Source: Lutjanus erythropterus (Eukaryota > Chordata > Actinopteri > Lutjaniformes > Lutjanidae). From it: a stretch of DNA of 64,000 bases. The DNA lies in contig CM034612.1 of the NCBI GenBank assembly GCA_020091685.1, positions 23,149,158 to 23,213,157 on the forward strand, in the 5' to 3' direction. The translations under genes and the position numbers were made by a program. The notes below the pieces were generated by a model. The model saw nothing but the letters and a program-made list of their open reading frames with translations. It was not told the origin of the DNA and did no database searches. The stretch's first letter is position 1. Each line of letters starts with the position of its first letter. This document shows positions 36,410 to 49,611 of the stretch, piece after piece.

Positions 36410-36640
36410 TTATTATATTGAGTTTTTATCTCAAATTAATGAGAAAGTTTCTCAAAATAATGAGAAACTTTCACGAAATAATGACTTAGTATCTCAAAAG
36501 AACGAGAAAGTTTCTCAAAGGAATGACTTTCTATCTTAAAATAGTGAAACATTCACAAAATAGTGACTTAGTATCGCAACATGATTATTGCAACAGATTC
36601 ATTATTTTTCGAGAAAGTTTCTCATCCCTCATCTCATCTC
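36410..36640. repeat. Minisatellite with palindromic GAGAAAGTTTCTC units
   Basis: Variants of GAGAAAGTTTCTCAAAATAA and AATGACTTAGTATCTCAAAA alternate about every 30 bases. GAGAAAGTTTCTC is a perfect palindrome around its central base, so the array can form hairpins. A 75-codon frame across it (rich in SQ-NE-KV repeats) is a by-product. Confidence 0.75.
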
Positions 36641-39080
36641 TTTCAAGATAAGTAAGGCATTATATTGAAAATGTTTCTCATTATTTTGAAAAACTAAATC
36701 ATTGTCATCATTGACTTACAGGTTCTTTTTTTTTCCATCACATTAGCAGAAGTAGGCTTTCATAATTCTTCCAATTTTCTGCCTCAGTGTGGGATTATTA
36801 TAATATCAAGTCAAATACTTACTAAGATAATTAAAATCTGAGTAAAATCATTTTTCCAGGGTTTATACTTCAATATCTATTTCAACACAGCACACTGACT
36901 TTAGTGTCTTGTTGAAAGTTGCTAGTAAATTGGATTAAGCTCAACTGTTGCACTTACTGACAGTCATAATAGGACTGGGAAGAGACTGCATATATAAAAT
37001 CTTGATTTCTGTTTCAAGCTTGTAGGAGATTCACAATTTTAATCCCTTTTAAAGACTAAAGCATAATTAAGACGTCATATTTTCTGGTGTACATGAATAA
37101 ACCAGACAAGGAAAAATAATAAAAGAACTGCCCCGCTCACAAGGCTGTCATCCTTGTGCATACTGGAACAATAGAAGTTCTTGTACAGCTATAGACTGTC
37201 AGCTTGAGTCAGCAACATACAGTTCAATACTCAGTTGCAGCACAGAGAGAACAAAAAAGTCCACAAACTAATTCATCTACTCCTGCTGTTTGTCAGCCTG
37301 TTATCTTGTCTTGCATAGCCAGACATTCTCCAGCTCTGAAAGGTCTGGTTGCATACATTAGCATTCTGCTACAGGCTGTCTTGTTTGTATTTCTTTAAAC
37401 CAATAACAAGTCTTGGATGTCTAAGATGCAGCCGTGGTACCCCTGCAATGTTGTGTCAGGGGTGAACTTGTTTTGGTGGAACATTTGCATGTGCATAGGA
37501 GGCGAGCCCTGGCATTAAAATGACTACATCCCTGCAAAATTAAAGGTAACAGCCGCCAGCCAGGTGAGGGTTTGGGTAACTTGTCATTTTCAGTGTGTAG
37601 ATTGTTGTTTCCTGTAGCGACAGGGATTTTTAAACTGGTAATCTGCAGAGAACGGAAGGGGAGGAGAATGCTGCGTGAAACAGGCAGCCAATGGCAGGTT
37701 TACACCCACAGACAGACAAGAAGACTGCTAGATAGCTAGCATTAGCTACCTTGCAGGCAGGGACAGACTGAACAAAGTAGCATCAGCACACTCTTTTGTG
37801 TGCTTGTTGTGTCTTCTCTTTCTCGTGTGCAGACATGATGTATCAGCAAATGCAAACTGGGACTTTTTCAGTCCGTCTCCCTCATGGATGCATTAAATCC
37901 AGGACTGCAACTAAAGATATTTGCATTAATATTTTAGTGTTTCAGTTGTTTTCTTGATTAATTGTTTTGTTCATAAGTTCATAAAATGTCAAAAGATTGT
38001 GAAAAATCAGTGATCAGTGTTTCTCAAAGCCCAGTGTTTGCAGCAAGCCAAAGATATTCGGTTTTCCATCATAAAGGAGTAAAAAAAAAAACAGAAAACA
38101 TTCATACCCGAGAAGTCGAAATCAGAGAGTTTTGCCGTTTTTTATTTCAAAAAATGACTCAAAATGATGAATTAATTACCAAATAATTGGTAATTAATTT
38201 AATATTAAATGAATAATCGATTAATTGTTGCAGCTCTTTCAGAGCCAGCCAGCCACATGGAGTCAGGAGACACCTGGAGCCAATAGTGTAACTATTCACA
38301 TCAAACTTATGACACTGCTGTGACTCAGGACAACTAATGTATCCAGATCTCATCTGCATTTTGACTAAAAGTAACCCTTTGTATTGTAATGACTTGATTC
38401 TAACATTTTACACTGACAATAACTTATGCAACAATAAAAATGAGAACTAACCACATCAGTTTTATGCATCACCTAGTGCTGCATCAAGAAAAGGCTTTAG
38501 AATAGGTTTTTGATAATTGTTTTGTTCTATATTGAATTTTCAAGGTAACCCTAATGTTTCCTACCGTACTGTGTAGCTCTGCCACCAAGCTCCATAAACC
38601 AGCTCAGAGCAGTAAATAGCCTGTGGGCAAGCGGTCCCTGAGAAGACGTCTAGAGAAGCAGAGTTCTTTATACTGAACAAAGTTTGTGTTTGTGAAGAGT
38701 GCAGCTTGATGTTGGATCAAAAGTGGCTCTGAACTGGATCATTCTTACGAGGAAAACTGAGCTGATTGGTAAACACTGGCAAACATTGCTCCAGCTTGAT
38801 CATTTTCTGTGGGAAAACTGTGGGGATTTAAGAAAAAAACGTAACACGTCAGAGTTGTAAGAATTGAACAGGAGATTTGTTGCTTTTCTTATTGTATTGT
38901 TTTGGTGTCTGTGGAGGGATTTGTAGCTTCTGTAAGGTTTGTTTTTTTAATGTCTGCATTGTTCACTGAAGACAGGGATGTTTTCCGTGGTGTTTTCTCT
39001 CTTCATTTTATGCAAATAATTTTTGACTTGCATTAATTTTAATACAGTACAGGATATTTAATGTTCAAACTGATAAACTT
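36641..39080. other. Intergenic, one repeat relic
   Basis: No supported gene. It contains the hAT-like relic at 37901. The remaining sequence is AT-rich and unassigned. Confidence 0.5.
37901..38237. repeat. hAT-like element relic, GCAACTAAAG...GTTGCAGC ends
   Basis: It begins GGACTGCAACTAAAGATATT and ends AATCGATTAATTGTTGCAGC, an inverted repeat. The interior resembles the 23.75 and 51.9 kb copies (for example CAGAAAACATTCATACC and GAAATCAGAGA). No target duplication is left. Confidence 0.6.
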
Positions 39081-39089
39081 TACTGTAAA

Positions 39090-39735
39090 TATGCTCTCAG
39101 TCTGAAGTTGATGCCTGTGACACGTTTCAACAAAGTTGGGACAGGAGCAACGCAAGACTAGGAAAGTTGTAGAATGTTCAAAAACTCTTGATTCGATTCC
39201 ACAGGTAAACAGGTCAACAGGTGACAGCATCATGGCTGAGCTTTTTGAGGGACAACCTCAAAATGCTCAGTCATTCACATATATTTCACAGATTTTTTTT
39301 TTTGGAAATCATGGACGTTGTGTCCTCTGGGCTAAAGAATGAAAGATCATCCAGGTTTTTACTATCGCTAACATCAAAAGTCTGCATCTGTGAAGACCCC
39401 GTTAATGCTGAAAGGTACAAACAGGTTTTGGAGCGACATATGCTGCCAGACGTCTTTTTCAGAGACATCCCTCCTTATTTCAGCAAGACAATGCCAAGAC
39501 ACATTCTATACAGTGTAGCTTTGTAGTTAAAGAGTTCAGGTACTAGACTGACCTGCCTGCAGTCCAGACCTGTCATAAACATGCCAGAGTCCCAACTTTT
39601 TGCAGTAAAAACATAAAAATGAACATTAAATACCTTGTCTTTGTATTGTGGTCAATTGAATATAGGTTGCAAATCACTACATTCTCTTGTGCACAGCGTC
39701 CCAACTTTTTTGAATAGAAATTGAAATTGGGGTTC
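39090..39735 (+). pseudogene. Tc1/mariner transposon relic, internally deleted
   Basis: The ends have AACAAAGTTGGGACAGG (left, about 39128) and GTCCCAACTTTTTTG (right, about 39698). Inside, parts of a Tc1/mariner-type transposase can be read: FGNHGRCVLWAKE (about 39302), then NAERYKQVLERHMLPD and YFSKTMPRH (39402-39510). The Q-D-N of the second catalytic block appears as S-K-T in the open frame. The N-terminal DNA-binding part and the third catalytic block are missing. It is dead. Confidence 0.75.
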
Positions 39736-42700
39736 CTAAATATAGCCATCACTTGAACTGATATTATAGCTAAAATATGTTTTGCTGCTGACCCTGCCCA
39801 CAGCTAGTACTCCTCTCTGCTGACCACCATCGACTATAAGTAATAAACTACTGAGAAGTACCTCATACAACCCTGCTTCAAATAATCCAGACTATCTCTT
39901 TAATGGGTAGCACATCAGCAGGGGTGTTTGTAAAAGAAGAAGATTGCTTCCATTATCCATTTGCGACCACACTGACATCCACAAGTAACAGAAATCAAAT
40001 AGGAATGTAAGCAAGGCCACCTCCGATTGTGGATTTTAATATTGTGTCTAAATGGAAGTGAGATTAATCAAAGTAATGGTTGGAAAAAAAAGCTGTATCC
40101 TTGGCCTTTAGCTCCATGCTTGAATGTTTGGTACATAAAAAAACAGTTTGATTACTAAACAAGTTTAATTTATTCATGTTCCTACTGCTGTGCCTGACCT
40201 GGTTCAGTTTATGAAGCGTGTGTGTTTGATAAGACGGAGTCAGACACAGAGAGATCATGTGGTGATGTGTCCTTTAGGCTGTGCCGGCTCGGTGACAACA
40301 CTAGCTGACCTGACATTTGCCAAAATCTGTATGAATACACAACCTTTTGTGTTTGAAAGGCAACAACAGACCTGACATTTTCCATTCAATCCTCTCCAAT
40401 TACACCTTCTTTATTGCCTTTCCTGGCAGGAGGCTCCTCTGTGGTTTGCGTATCCTCGGGATAGACGCAAACATTGTTCAGTCTCCTGGAATGTGAATCA
40501 GCCGTGACACACGGTGACTCAGCAACCGGGGCCCGTGTAACACAAGTAAGGCTGCGGCTTTTAACTGCATGCAGGTAGGCCTATGATATGGGTGTGTTCT
40601 GTTTTGTGTGTGTGTACTGAAATTGAGTCGCCTCCTTTTGACATTGCCGTGTGCCTGCAAAACAATGTGGAGAAAGAAAATAGCCCCAGGACAGATTTTC
40701 TTTTTGCTCTCGACCTCTATCTTTGTTTTTCTTCGACTCCGTTAAGAAAAAATATGCCAATTATCTCTGACATTTACATATGAATAAATGTCTGTTGGGC
40801 TCAGCACAATAGTGACCAATTATGTAACCTTTTAAATCTCAAAATGTTCTAACTTTAATATCGGAGTGGAGTTGTTAAAGATATTTCTGCTCTTCAAACA
40901 TTTAAAGTGTTTTTAAAAGGGTGTCATTATTGAGGATCAGTCACAGCAGCATTGAAAGCAGGGATTTAATTGAAAGGAATTGATTTAGCTGTGATCTGTG
41001 GATTCACTGACAGGGGGCAAAGTAAATTTGCACAAATCATTTGCGTGAAGTTCAACTTCAATTAACTTTGACATGTTAATTCAAACCGTCGGCCAACTGT
41101 TTTAACAGTGCTGGGCTCTGATAGAACGGAGAGCTGAGAAGTCCAAAATGGAGGAAGCAGTGTTAGCCTAGTCATTTCACCGTCCACTTTTATTTAACCT
41201 TCTTGTATCTGAGATTATTATGTGGCTTTGTAAATGCTCGATTAGGATTGGTCAATTACAGCATTCCAAGGTCTGTTATTTCTGTATAACAGACCGATGT
41301 TATGAAGAACAGATCATTGCTCTGGACACAGTTCTGATCAGAGACTCTGGAGGAGCAATAAAATCACAGTTAAATCACTAAAATCATTTTAAATTTAATA
41401 TTTTGTATCAAATAAATGATTTTTTTTGGTTACATAACCATATAAGAAGCAAGATAATGTCAAGTGAGAAGGTCACTTTTGCAAAGTGAAGCCATAAAAT
41501 CATTTTAAAATTAATATTTTTAATGATTTTTTGGCTACATAATCATAAAAGAAGCAGGATAATGTCAAGTGAGAAGGTCACTGTTGTGAAGTGAAGCCAT
41601 AAAATCATTTTAAAATTAATATTTTGTATCACAGAAACGCATGCCAAGTATTCCTTTTTTCTGGGTAAGAAACCATGTAATAAGCAGTATAATGTAGGAT
41701 GCGGGATGATTCAAGTCCTGCATCATCCTGCTGGGATTTATTTCACAGTAATGACCTGCCCACTGTTCATTATCCCTTATATAATCTACTCCAGAGAGGT
41801 ATGGCCTTTAGATTGATGTGAGTTTCTGGCTTGCTGGTGTGTACATGCAACACAGTCTCACGGCAGTTTGTGAAATAGTCCAGAAATTTAATCTACAGTG
41901 GTGTGCATTCCCTCAGCATGACTTTCAGACTCATGTATAATCCAATACTGTTCTCATGCTGCAGTCAGATTAGCAATAAATATGCAACATCTGGCTACAC
42001 ATCCAAAATAATGGTCTTGGATAGGTTTAGGTACCAAAACTGCTTGGTTAGATTCAGGAGAAGATCATGATTTGGGTTAGAATAATGACTTTTTAAAAAC
42101 AATTAACATCAACAGTCACATGGGAACCAAACTCCAGTCTCTTGTGTGAAAGTCCTGTGTTTGACCTGTCCATCCACCCTGACCTCGTCACCACGTAGAA
42201 TTTCTTGCTCTTTATTCGACTTTCATCTTCATTAGTTTAGAGGTCAAGCTGATTGTCATGGAAAATATTGACAATTCCAGTCCATGTACGTGAAAATTTT
42301 GTGCCACTTTCTGGTCTTTGGTCTGAGGTGTCTAGGAGGCCTTTCCAGGAAGAACTGCCCAGAACACGGCAACGTATCGTACAGGGACACAGTAGAATCG
42401 GTCTATCACCATACATTTACAACGTTGATTGACAGCTGTCTAGAAAGTGTACTTTTTTTATCGTAGTGGGGATCAGTCACATCTTATTAGAGTACAAACT
42501 GAAATATGAGTTGTGCGGCTCTGATATAAATGTTTGCTCAAGGAAAAGGTTAATTTTTCCAGGGTGGAGCTTTGTTGTAACACTCCACAGTGGCACCACC
42601 TCCCTTGTGATCATTTGGGAACAATGAAAGTCTTTCATTGGCAAAGACACACAGGAGCTCAGGGAAGTAGATTTTTTATTGTTTGCCGTTACATCTGATA

Positions 42701-43251
42701 TCTGGGATGATGATATCGGCGGCTGTGTTTATTCAGCTTGGTAGCGTTTATTATTCAGAAGACAGCAGCCAGCCACTGAATGCTGCCTGCAAGCTCAAAG
42801 TCTAACAGTTTAAATGTGAGTGTCACAGAGAGGACTGCAAATGAGATTGTTGGTCAGTTCATCTTTAAATATGACCCGTCTCTAGCTTCAGCTCTTCTTT
42901 ACTTATAAGTCTGGGCCTAAAGAACCTACCAAAACTTTAAAATGCCTATATTAAGAGTATATACGTGTGTGTGTGAGAGTTGGCGCTTGTGTGGTGCCCC
43001 AAAATCACCTGCTTACCATGACAAAATGGGCCTAATTTTAACCATCATTTTGTATCAGTAATACTTATATTGATATTTAATATAATATAGAATTAATACT
43101 TCTACTTATACTATAGTTTAGTATAGTTTGTTTGCTAAGAAGAGAAGACAGACAGGACAACACAACACAAGCAATCATACAAACTTATTTGGAAGGTGAA
43201 CAGTAAAATGATTAACCAAACTGTCTGTTGTAAAGTATCTTTGACAGTTAA
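39736..43251. other. Intergenic
   Basis: No supported gene. A repeat scrap with TGCTGCTGACCCTGCCCACA lies at about 39785, and the tandem repeat at 41380 is listed separately. The rest is unassigned AT-rich DNA. Confidence 0.5.
41380..41640. repeat. Short tandem duplication, 105-116 bp units
   Basis: AAAATCATTTTAAA starts at 41380, 41496 and 41601. The intervening blocks share TACATAA-CATA-AAGAAGCA and GATAATGTCAAGTGAGAAGG. There are two full units and the start of a third. Confidence 0.85.
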
Positions 43252-43866
43252 CTAACCCACTTCCTGGTTCACCCTCATGCTGATTGAAGGTCGGGTTTAC
43301 TTTTTTAGTCCACAAAACACTGCTGGAGTTTCACAGGAAATTTGAAATTGCAGAATCTCCCAAATAATAGAAGTAAATGGTGACCAGTTTTCAAGAAGAA
43401 AATACCTCCATTGTAATCGTCTGGTGTAATCCAAGTCTCCTAAAGCCCCGACATGTCATTCACTTTTCACTTGCACGGCACACCGTCACACCACACACAC
43501 ACATTTCGGTGTGGTTTCAGTGACGGTATGCATGCACATGTGAACATAGGTCCAAGCTAAGGATCTACAGTGAAGATTTAAGCTAAAAAATATGGTGTAA
43601 ATTACGTCTTTCAAGTCAAATTGGCATGCTGGGGCTTTAGGAGACTTGGATTACACCATATGAGCAGTATGGAGGCATTTTATGTTTGTTTTTTGGTTAT
43701 TGTTTTCAGTTTATAAACTGGTCACCATTCACTTCCATTGTTTGGGAGATTCTGCAACTGTTTTCCTGTGAAACTCCAGCAGTGTTTTGTGGACTACAAA
43801 ACTAAACCCGACCTTCAATCTGCATTAGGGCAAGTAGATAATTTTCATTTTTTAATGAACTATCCC
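43252..43866. mobile_element. TTAA fold-back element, family copy 2 (eroded left end)
   Basis: It has the same interior as the 33.7 kb copy: GAAGGTCGGGTTTACTTTTT, CTGGAGTTTCACAGGAAA and, inverted, TTTCCTGTGAAACTCCAGCA. The right end TGAACTATCCCTTAA is intact. The left terminal bases have decayed to a partial match ending GGTTCACCCTCATG. Confidence 0.75.
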
Positions 43867-44446
43867 TTAACAACTATCTTCATGGAGGGGCACAGCAGGA
43901 TGACAGAAAACAGGTTGTCACATACCTGAATACTCTTATTTGAAAATAACTGATGTGAGGAGTCCTGTTGAGAAAATGAAAAATTTGACTTCCTGCTCAG
44001 ATTAACAATAAAACTTAATTAATTAACTAATAGTAATTAACTAGTCGAAAATAGTGTGTGCCACTCAGCAGGCTGTTCAGAGTTAATCAGAAATGAGTCA
44101 TGGAGAAAGAGTCAGTATGACAATTCCATAGTTATGAACTAATGAATGATTTCTTAATATAGTATCTCCCAGCCTGTTGTCTACTAACCCATCATTATCC
44201 TCACTACCCATCCTCACTCGTTCCTTTGTAACTACTCATTTTGTTATTCTGCATTTCACAGTGTTATTCAGAAAGGTATACAGAGCCAAAATATTAAAAT
44301 GTTGGAGGCTGAATATATGTGATTTATTTTCAAGGTAGTGAGCTAATTAAAGCTGCTAGATAGAAGGTAGTAGATTGTTGAGTCTGATTCCCAAGAAAAA
44401 TCACAATTTTGAGTGAAGCATGAGAATAACACTTAAGTTACTTTAA

Positions 44447-45006
44447 AGGGATAGTTCACCCAAAAATGAAAATTCAGTCATTATCTATTCACCCTCATGT
44501 CGATTTAGGGTCGGTTTTATTATGTTTGTCCGCAAAACACTGCTGGAGTTTCACAGGAAAACAGTGTTGCAGAATCTCCCAAACAATGGAATTGAATGGT
44601 AACCAGTTTTCATACATAACAAATAACTGGGAAAAAAAGCCCAAACATGCTATTTGCACACTGTCACACCACACACACCCAGTTCAGACAGTGTGTATGT
44701 GCATGTGAACATAGCTCCAACCTAAGGATCTACAGTGAAGATTCAGGCTAAAAACATGATGTAAATAAATTTTTTCGTCAGCTTGGCATGTTGGGGCTTT
44801 AGGAGACTGGGCTTACACCAGATGAATTCTGTTGGGGTTTTTTTTACTGGTCACCATTCACTTCCATTGTTTGGGAGATTCTGCAACGTTGTTTTCCTGT
44901 GAAAGTCCAGCAGTGTGTTGTGGACTGAAAAACTAAACCCAACCTTCAGTTGGCATCAGGGTGAGTACTTTATGACTGAATTTTCATTTTTGGGTGAACT
45001 ATCCCT
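44447..45006. mobile_element. TTAA fold-back element, family copy 3 (complete)
   Basis: TTAA flanks it at 44443-44446 and 45007-45010. The left end AAGGGATAGTTCACCCAAAA and the right end TTTTGGGTGAACTATCCCTT are exact complements over 20 bases. At 560 bp it is the best reference copy of the family in this window. It has no coding capacity. Confidence 0.88.
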
Positions 45007-45052
45007 TTAATTTGTATCTTGAATCAAAAGATTTTTATCTTTGGCGCAGAGG

Positions 45053-45300
45053 CATTATGCTTTTGGATTATCTGTCCGTCCGACTGTCCCATTCCTGCCT
45101 TGAAGGAATTCTTTGACTCTAGGGTGAACTGATTTGGAGGTCAGAGGTCAAGGTCACTGTGACATCACATCCCTCCCATTCTCGTGAATGTGATATCTCA
45201 GGAACGTCTTGATGCAATTTTTTCAAATTTGGTACAAACCTACACTTGGACTCAAAAAATACACTTCATCCACATCAAAGTTAAAACTTGATATATACGA
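45053..45300. repeat. Dispersed repeat, GAGGCATTATGCTTTTGG type
   Basis: It contains GAGGTCAGAGGTCAAGGTCA, TGATATCTCAGGAACGTC and TTCAAATTTGGTACAAACC. I know this motif series as a widespread repeat in fish. Not coding. Confidence 0.5.
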
Positions 45301-45539
45301 TCAGTAATTCCAAAAAAGGCTGCATGTACGATAATTTTTATATTTCCATAAACCTGAAAGAAAACCTTGTTTGAGAGCAGCTAAAAGTTAAAGAAGCAGT
45401 ATGATACTGGTGTATTTTTTCATCTGGCAGCACTGCTTGTAAGATTCTGGATTAGACATGGATGTAAACTGCACCTTGACTGATTGACAGAAGCTTACAA
45501 CTGCGAGGAAGTAATTCTAGTTTTTACTCTGTCCTCATG

Positions 45540-46372
45540 AGAACAGTGTCATTCATCTGCATCCTATCCTTTTTTGCTTTCTTTCTGTATTCTTTTCTTG
45601 TTTCTCTTATTTGGAGTTTTTTTTCATCTTGCTCTCCTTTCAACATGCCCTCTTGTTTCCTCTCATTTTTTGTCAGGAGCTCTATTTCCTCCCCTGCTTT
45701 AATCATCCTTTGTCACAACAGCTACTTCTTTTCAGTCATTTTGCTCATTTTACTGTCCTTTTCCCCTTCTTTCTCTCCGCCTTTACATCTCTCTTTACGT
45801 CTCCCCTTGCTTTTATTTCCTTCCTTTCCGCATTTCCTTTTTCGTCCTTTGACCTTGTACCTGCCTTCACTCCCCTCCCTCCTTTTTATTTCCTCCACAA
45901 AAGAATGCCTGTGTTCATTTTTCATCCCTCCTTCGTTCCTTTCCTCTTCTACCTTTCAACACATTTGCATCTCACCTGTAATTTCCCATGACTTTTCACT
46001 CCTTACACCTTCCATTCTTCTTTTTCCTCCTCCCCTTTTATTTCTCATTTTCCTTTCCTCAATTTCCTCCTTCCCTCTCCTCGTCTCACCCTGTTTCATT
46101 TTCCCACCTTTTTTTCCCCTTTTTATTCCATTTTAACCCTGTATTTATCTCCTTCCCTGCCCTCTTATCCTTCTCGTCAACCATGTAATTTTTCTCCTCT
46201 TATCCTCGTTCTCGCCTCTCCTATTTTCTCATTTCCTCCTCTCCTTTCATTTCCTCTCCAGTCTTCTCCTTCCCTCATCTTCTGTCAGCTCTCCTCTCAT
46301 TTTCATTTCACCTCTTTTTCCCCTCCCCTCCCCCTCCTTCACTTTCCCTCCTTCCATTCTGCCGTGCAGCGT
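45540..46372. repeat. Pyrimidine tract of about 830 bases
   Basis: The + strand is overwhelmingly T and C (TCCTTTCC, CCTCCTCC, TTTTTC blocks without a fixed unit). Purines are scattered singly. The 199-codon frame through it is just Ser/Phe/Leu/Pro codons of T/C sequence. Tracts like this can form triplex DNA. It ends directly at a CAG acceptor-like site at 46374. Confidence 0.85.
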
Positions 46373-46376
46373 CGCA

Positions 46377-46560
46377 AGCAAAGGACAATGATCTCATTCA
46401 CGCACGCCTTGGGAAAATGTTTGTGACACTCTGGAGCGCTGACGGGCACTCGTGCGGTGCCACCAGGCAGCTGGGGGACCCTCGCAGATTGGGGGATGGA
46501 GGGAGGTGGATGATACGTGGGAAGTGAAGAGCGTGGTGTGAACAGTGAAAAAGAGGGATG
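46377..46560 (+). other. Exon-like GC island after the pyrimidine tract
   Basis: CCATTCTGCCGTGCAG ends the pyrimidine tract, and the composition switches at once to mixed, GC-rich sequence. One frame stays open for about 50 codons and includes KDNDLIHARLGKMFVTLW before a TGA. There is no clear donor and no homologue that I recognise. It could be a 3' terminal or non-coding RNA exon, or simply unique DNA next to a simple repeat. Confidence 0.2.
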
Positions 46561-49500
46561 GAGTAAAAAGGGACAGAGAGGCTTCTTTCAATGTCACCCT
46601 GTAATCCAACACACTTCATCACTTCCTCTCTCTGTCATCCCGTCCCTCCTCCCCTCCAGTATTTTCTTCCCTCTCCTCATCTCTCCCTATCGCTCCCTTA
46701 CCCCCTACCTCTTAATATTCTGTCTCAGACAGGTAAATGCATTTTTCTCCCAGGAACGATACTGTCACATTTATGAATGTTCCTCAGACTGCAGAGTGAG
46801 AGTGAAAAAAGAGACTGACTGTGTGAATTGTGGGAATTAGCCAGAAGTGGGCTGGGGAGCCTGTCAAGGCTGCTGCCACTGTAAATAAAGTTATAGCTCG
46901 AGAGGATTCGGCTCAGTAAAGCTTGAATAGTTTGATTTTGCCAGTTTTGCATGAAGATCTCCACTAAGCTAAATGGCTAGTTATAGCAATAAATTGGTAG
47001 AAGGCAGAGACAGGCTGCACCAGAGTGTGTCATTAAGTCTTTAATTGCACTGAATGGTTGGATGGTGAGCTAAAGCTGTCCGTCCAGCGTGACGAAAAGG
47101 AGGGTGACAGTGAAAATGAACACCACCTGCGCAGAACATTGGCAGTGACTTCAAAATAGAGATAGATGTGGTGGCAGAGAACAATCAAAGCAAGCCGACA
47201 CTAGTCTATATTCTGATATTGAAGGAGATATAAGTAAAACATCCCAAAAACATCCAAAACTTAACTTAAATTCTGGGTAAAGGAAAACGGGAGGTTTCCT
47301 TCCAAACATATTATACATGTTAGAAAATAGTTGCTGAAAACGTGAAAAGACTCAGAACTATGTAGTACTGTTCTGAACCATTTGTGAACTGTTGTTCATG
47401 ATTTCTGTGTTCAGGATTTTTTGGGCGGACCTTAAATATGGCTCAGTGATGTACCGGAGGCATGGTGCCCCAACACTATGTAGGACCCAGGAGCCTACAT
47501 GCGAACAACACCGCCCCGCGGTCAAACTAATGCAGGGATCAGATTTCAAAATGTGAAAATATATACAGAACAGTGGCCTCATGACAGGTAATTTTATGTT
47601 TAAGCAAACGTAAATGAAAGGTTTCTTTTTTGAGTCACTATTCACACATGGGCAGAAAATCTGAGTATTTTTAAAAGCAGAGAATGAAAAATCACACTCA
47701 GCAATGAAAAACCGATATCACACCATGTAACTTTGCAACATTTGTGCATCACCAGTGAACAGTGAGACTTCAGTATGTAGTAATGTTTCATAATAGATTG
47801 AGCTGACAGACTCAACGCTCCTTCCGTAAGCTTTTATTGAATGAGATAAATAGAGATTTTAGGCATCACTTATCACCACTGACGCTTGGGACAGTACTTT
47901 GTTAGAAACCATCCAAATCAACATTTTTGAATGTATGCAGTCGTAAATCCTCAGTAAAATACCAATTTATCTACCCTCAAACAGGCTGAGGCGGTTACTT
48001 GTGTAGTCATCCCTCCAAAATCCTCCAACAAAAACACTTTTCATGCTGTTATAAACTCTGTTCCTCTGCAAAACACAGAAAAACTCAGTTCACATTGACA
48101 CCCGTGAATAAATCCAAAAACTCTCTGGCCTCATGCTGATTTTTTTCCCATGCTGTAACCTTTTGAAACAGTAATGACTCTAAATGGTAATGGCATTTTT
48201 CTCACAAAATATGAAACGTTTGGGAGGCTGAGACACACTGTGATGTAGTCTCCAGCGCAGTCAGCACGCACATCCTGTATGTATAATTTATCATCTCCTC
48301 TGAAGTCTTTTCTGCATGTGTACTGGCGCAAAAATATCAGACTACTCATGAAGTCTTTAAGCTCATCCTTGATTTCAAAACATGTTACACTGATTAAAAG
48401 TTACTCAACAAAGTCACGTGCTGCAGTTTAGTCATTCTTTGAGTTCCTATAAATGTCTCCATTATCGTCACAACTTCCTTAAAGCAGCTATAATCATTAT
48501 TTATATATTAATAAGACATCAAATGGCAAAGTGTCAACAAAGATATTATAAAAAGGGGTTGCTCTAAGTGATTAACCTACAGAGAATTATCACCTCGATC
48601 TGCAACGCCCCACAATTTTAAGGATCTTTACAGTGAGTTTCATTATTTAGCTGTCCAGCCTGTAAATTTACTGATTTAGTTCACTCTCACTACCTGCTCA
48701 ACACCAAACAATGGATGGACACAGTTAGAGACTATCTAGTGGACATAGTGGAGAATTTTGCAGCTGAAGAGCCAGATGTTTCCCTTAGGAGTTGGTGGAG
48801 ACCAAAAACAGAGCTAAAAAACAGCGCACAGTATGGTACATTCAGGTCCAGAAATATGACTCACCAAGTTCACTGAATCAACGTAAAATGAGATGTCAAT
48901 GTTGTGTTCATAACGTGTTTCCATTCACGACTACTGCATTTTAGTAGTCATCGACTCCTGTCAAAAGGCATTCAAGTAGTTGACTGGTCACGGAAGATGT
49001 AGACACAGTAACAATGATCACTTCTCATCATAAAGGTCTCAAATACAACCAGTTAATTGTGGGCTAATTCAGGCAGGACCAGTGTGGGGGTTGGTGAAGT
49101 AGCAGAGTCCTTGATTGGCTCTGAGAGGCCATTTACATATGAGCTGCAGTCTGATTGGACCAGCAGTTTGTCTGAGCAGGGAGGGATAGCAGGAGTCTCT
49201 CCTTCTCTAAATACCTTAAATTCTGTTGAATTAACATGGCTGACCATAGATGAACGACTAGTCTACAATGATCCACAGTGTTGACCAGTGGTTTTGAGAG
49301 TCAGTTAATGGACTGGTTGACTCTTTTGTGGCTGAAAAAATCAGTTGTTGCAAGTTTTGTGTTATTTTTGGAGTATCTCATCTACCTCAGCTTTCAGTCA
49401 TCAGAGCCAGTGACACCCAGCTAATGAGCCTCGGAACAAAATAGGAATAAACATTAAAGAACTGAAATATTCAACTTGACTGTGAAGCTGTAGGGGCCTT

Positions 49501-49611
49501 GGTAGACCCCTGAGGCTCTAGACATCTGACATTGTAGAAGGAAGCATTTGGAACTTGTCAGACTGTTACTGTACTATGTTCTAGTGATGAATGACAGTGA
49601 TAGCAAAATGA
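46561..49611. other. Intergenic
   Basis: No supported gene. A copy of the GCTGAAGAGCCAGATGTTTC repeat lies at about 48.76-48.85 kb. Confidence 0.5.

Noticed and set aside
36312-36539. 75-codon frame with a signal-like start and SQ-NE-KV repeats
   Set aside because: The repeats come from the palindromic minisatellite, the frame has no homologue and no promoter, and the hydrophobic start is probably chance.
45537-46136. 199-codon plus-strand frame, longest in the window
   Set aside because: It consists of Ser, Phe, Leu and Pro codons of a T/C tract. Low complexity and no domain.
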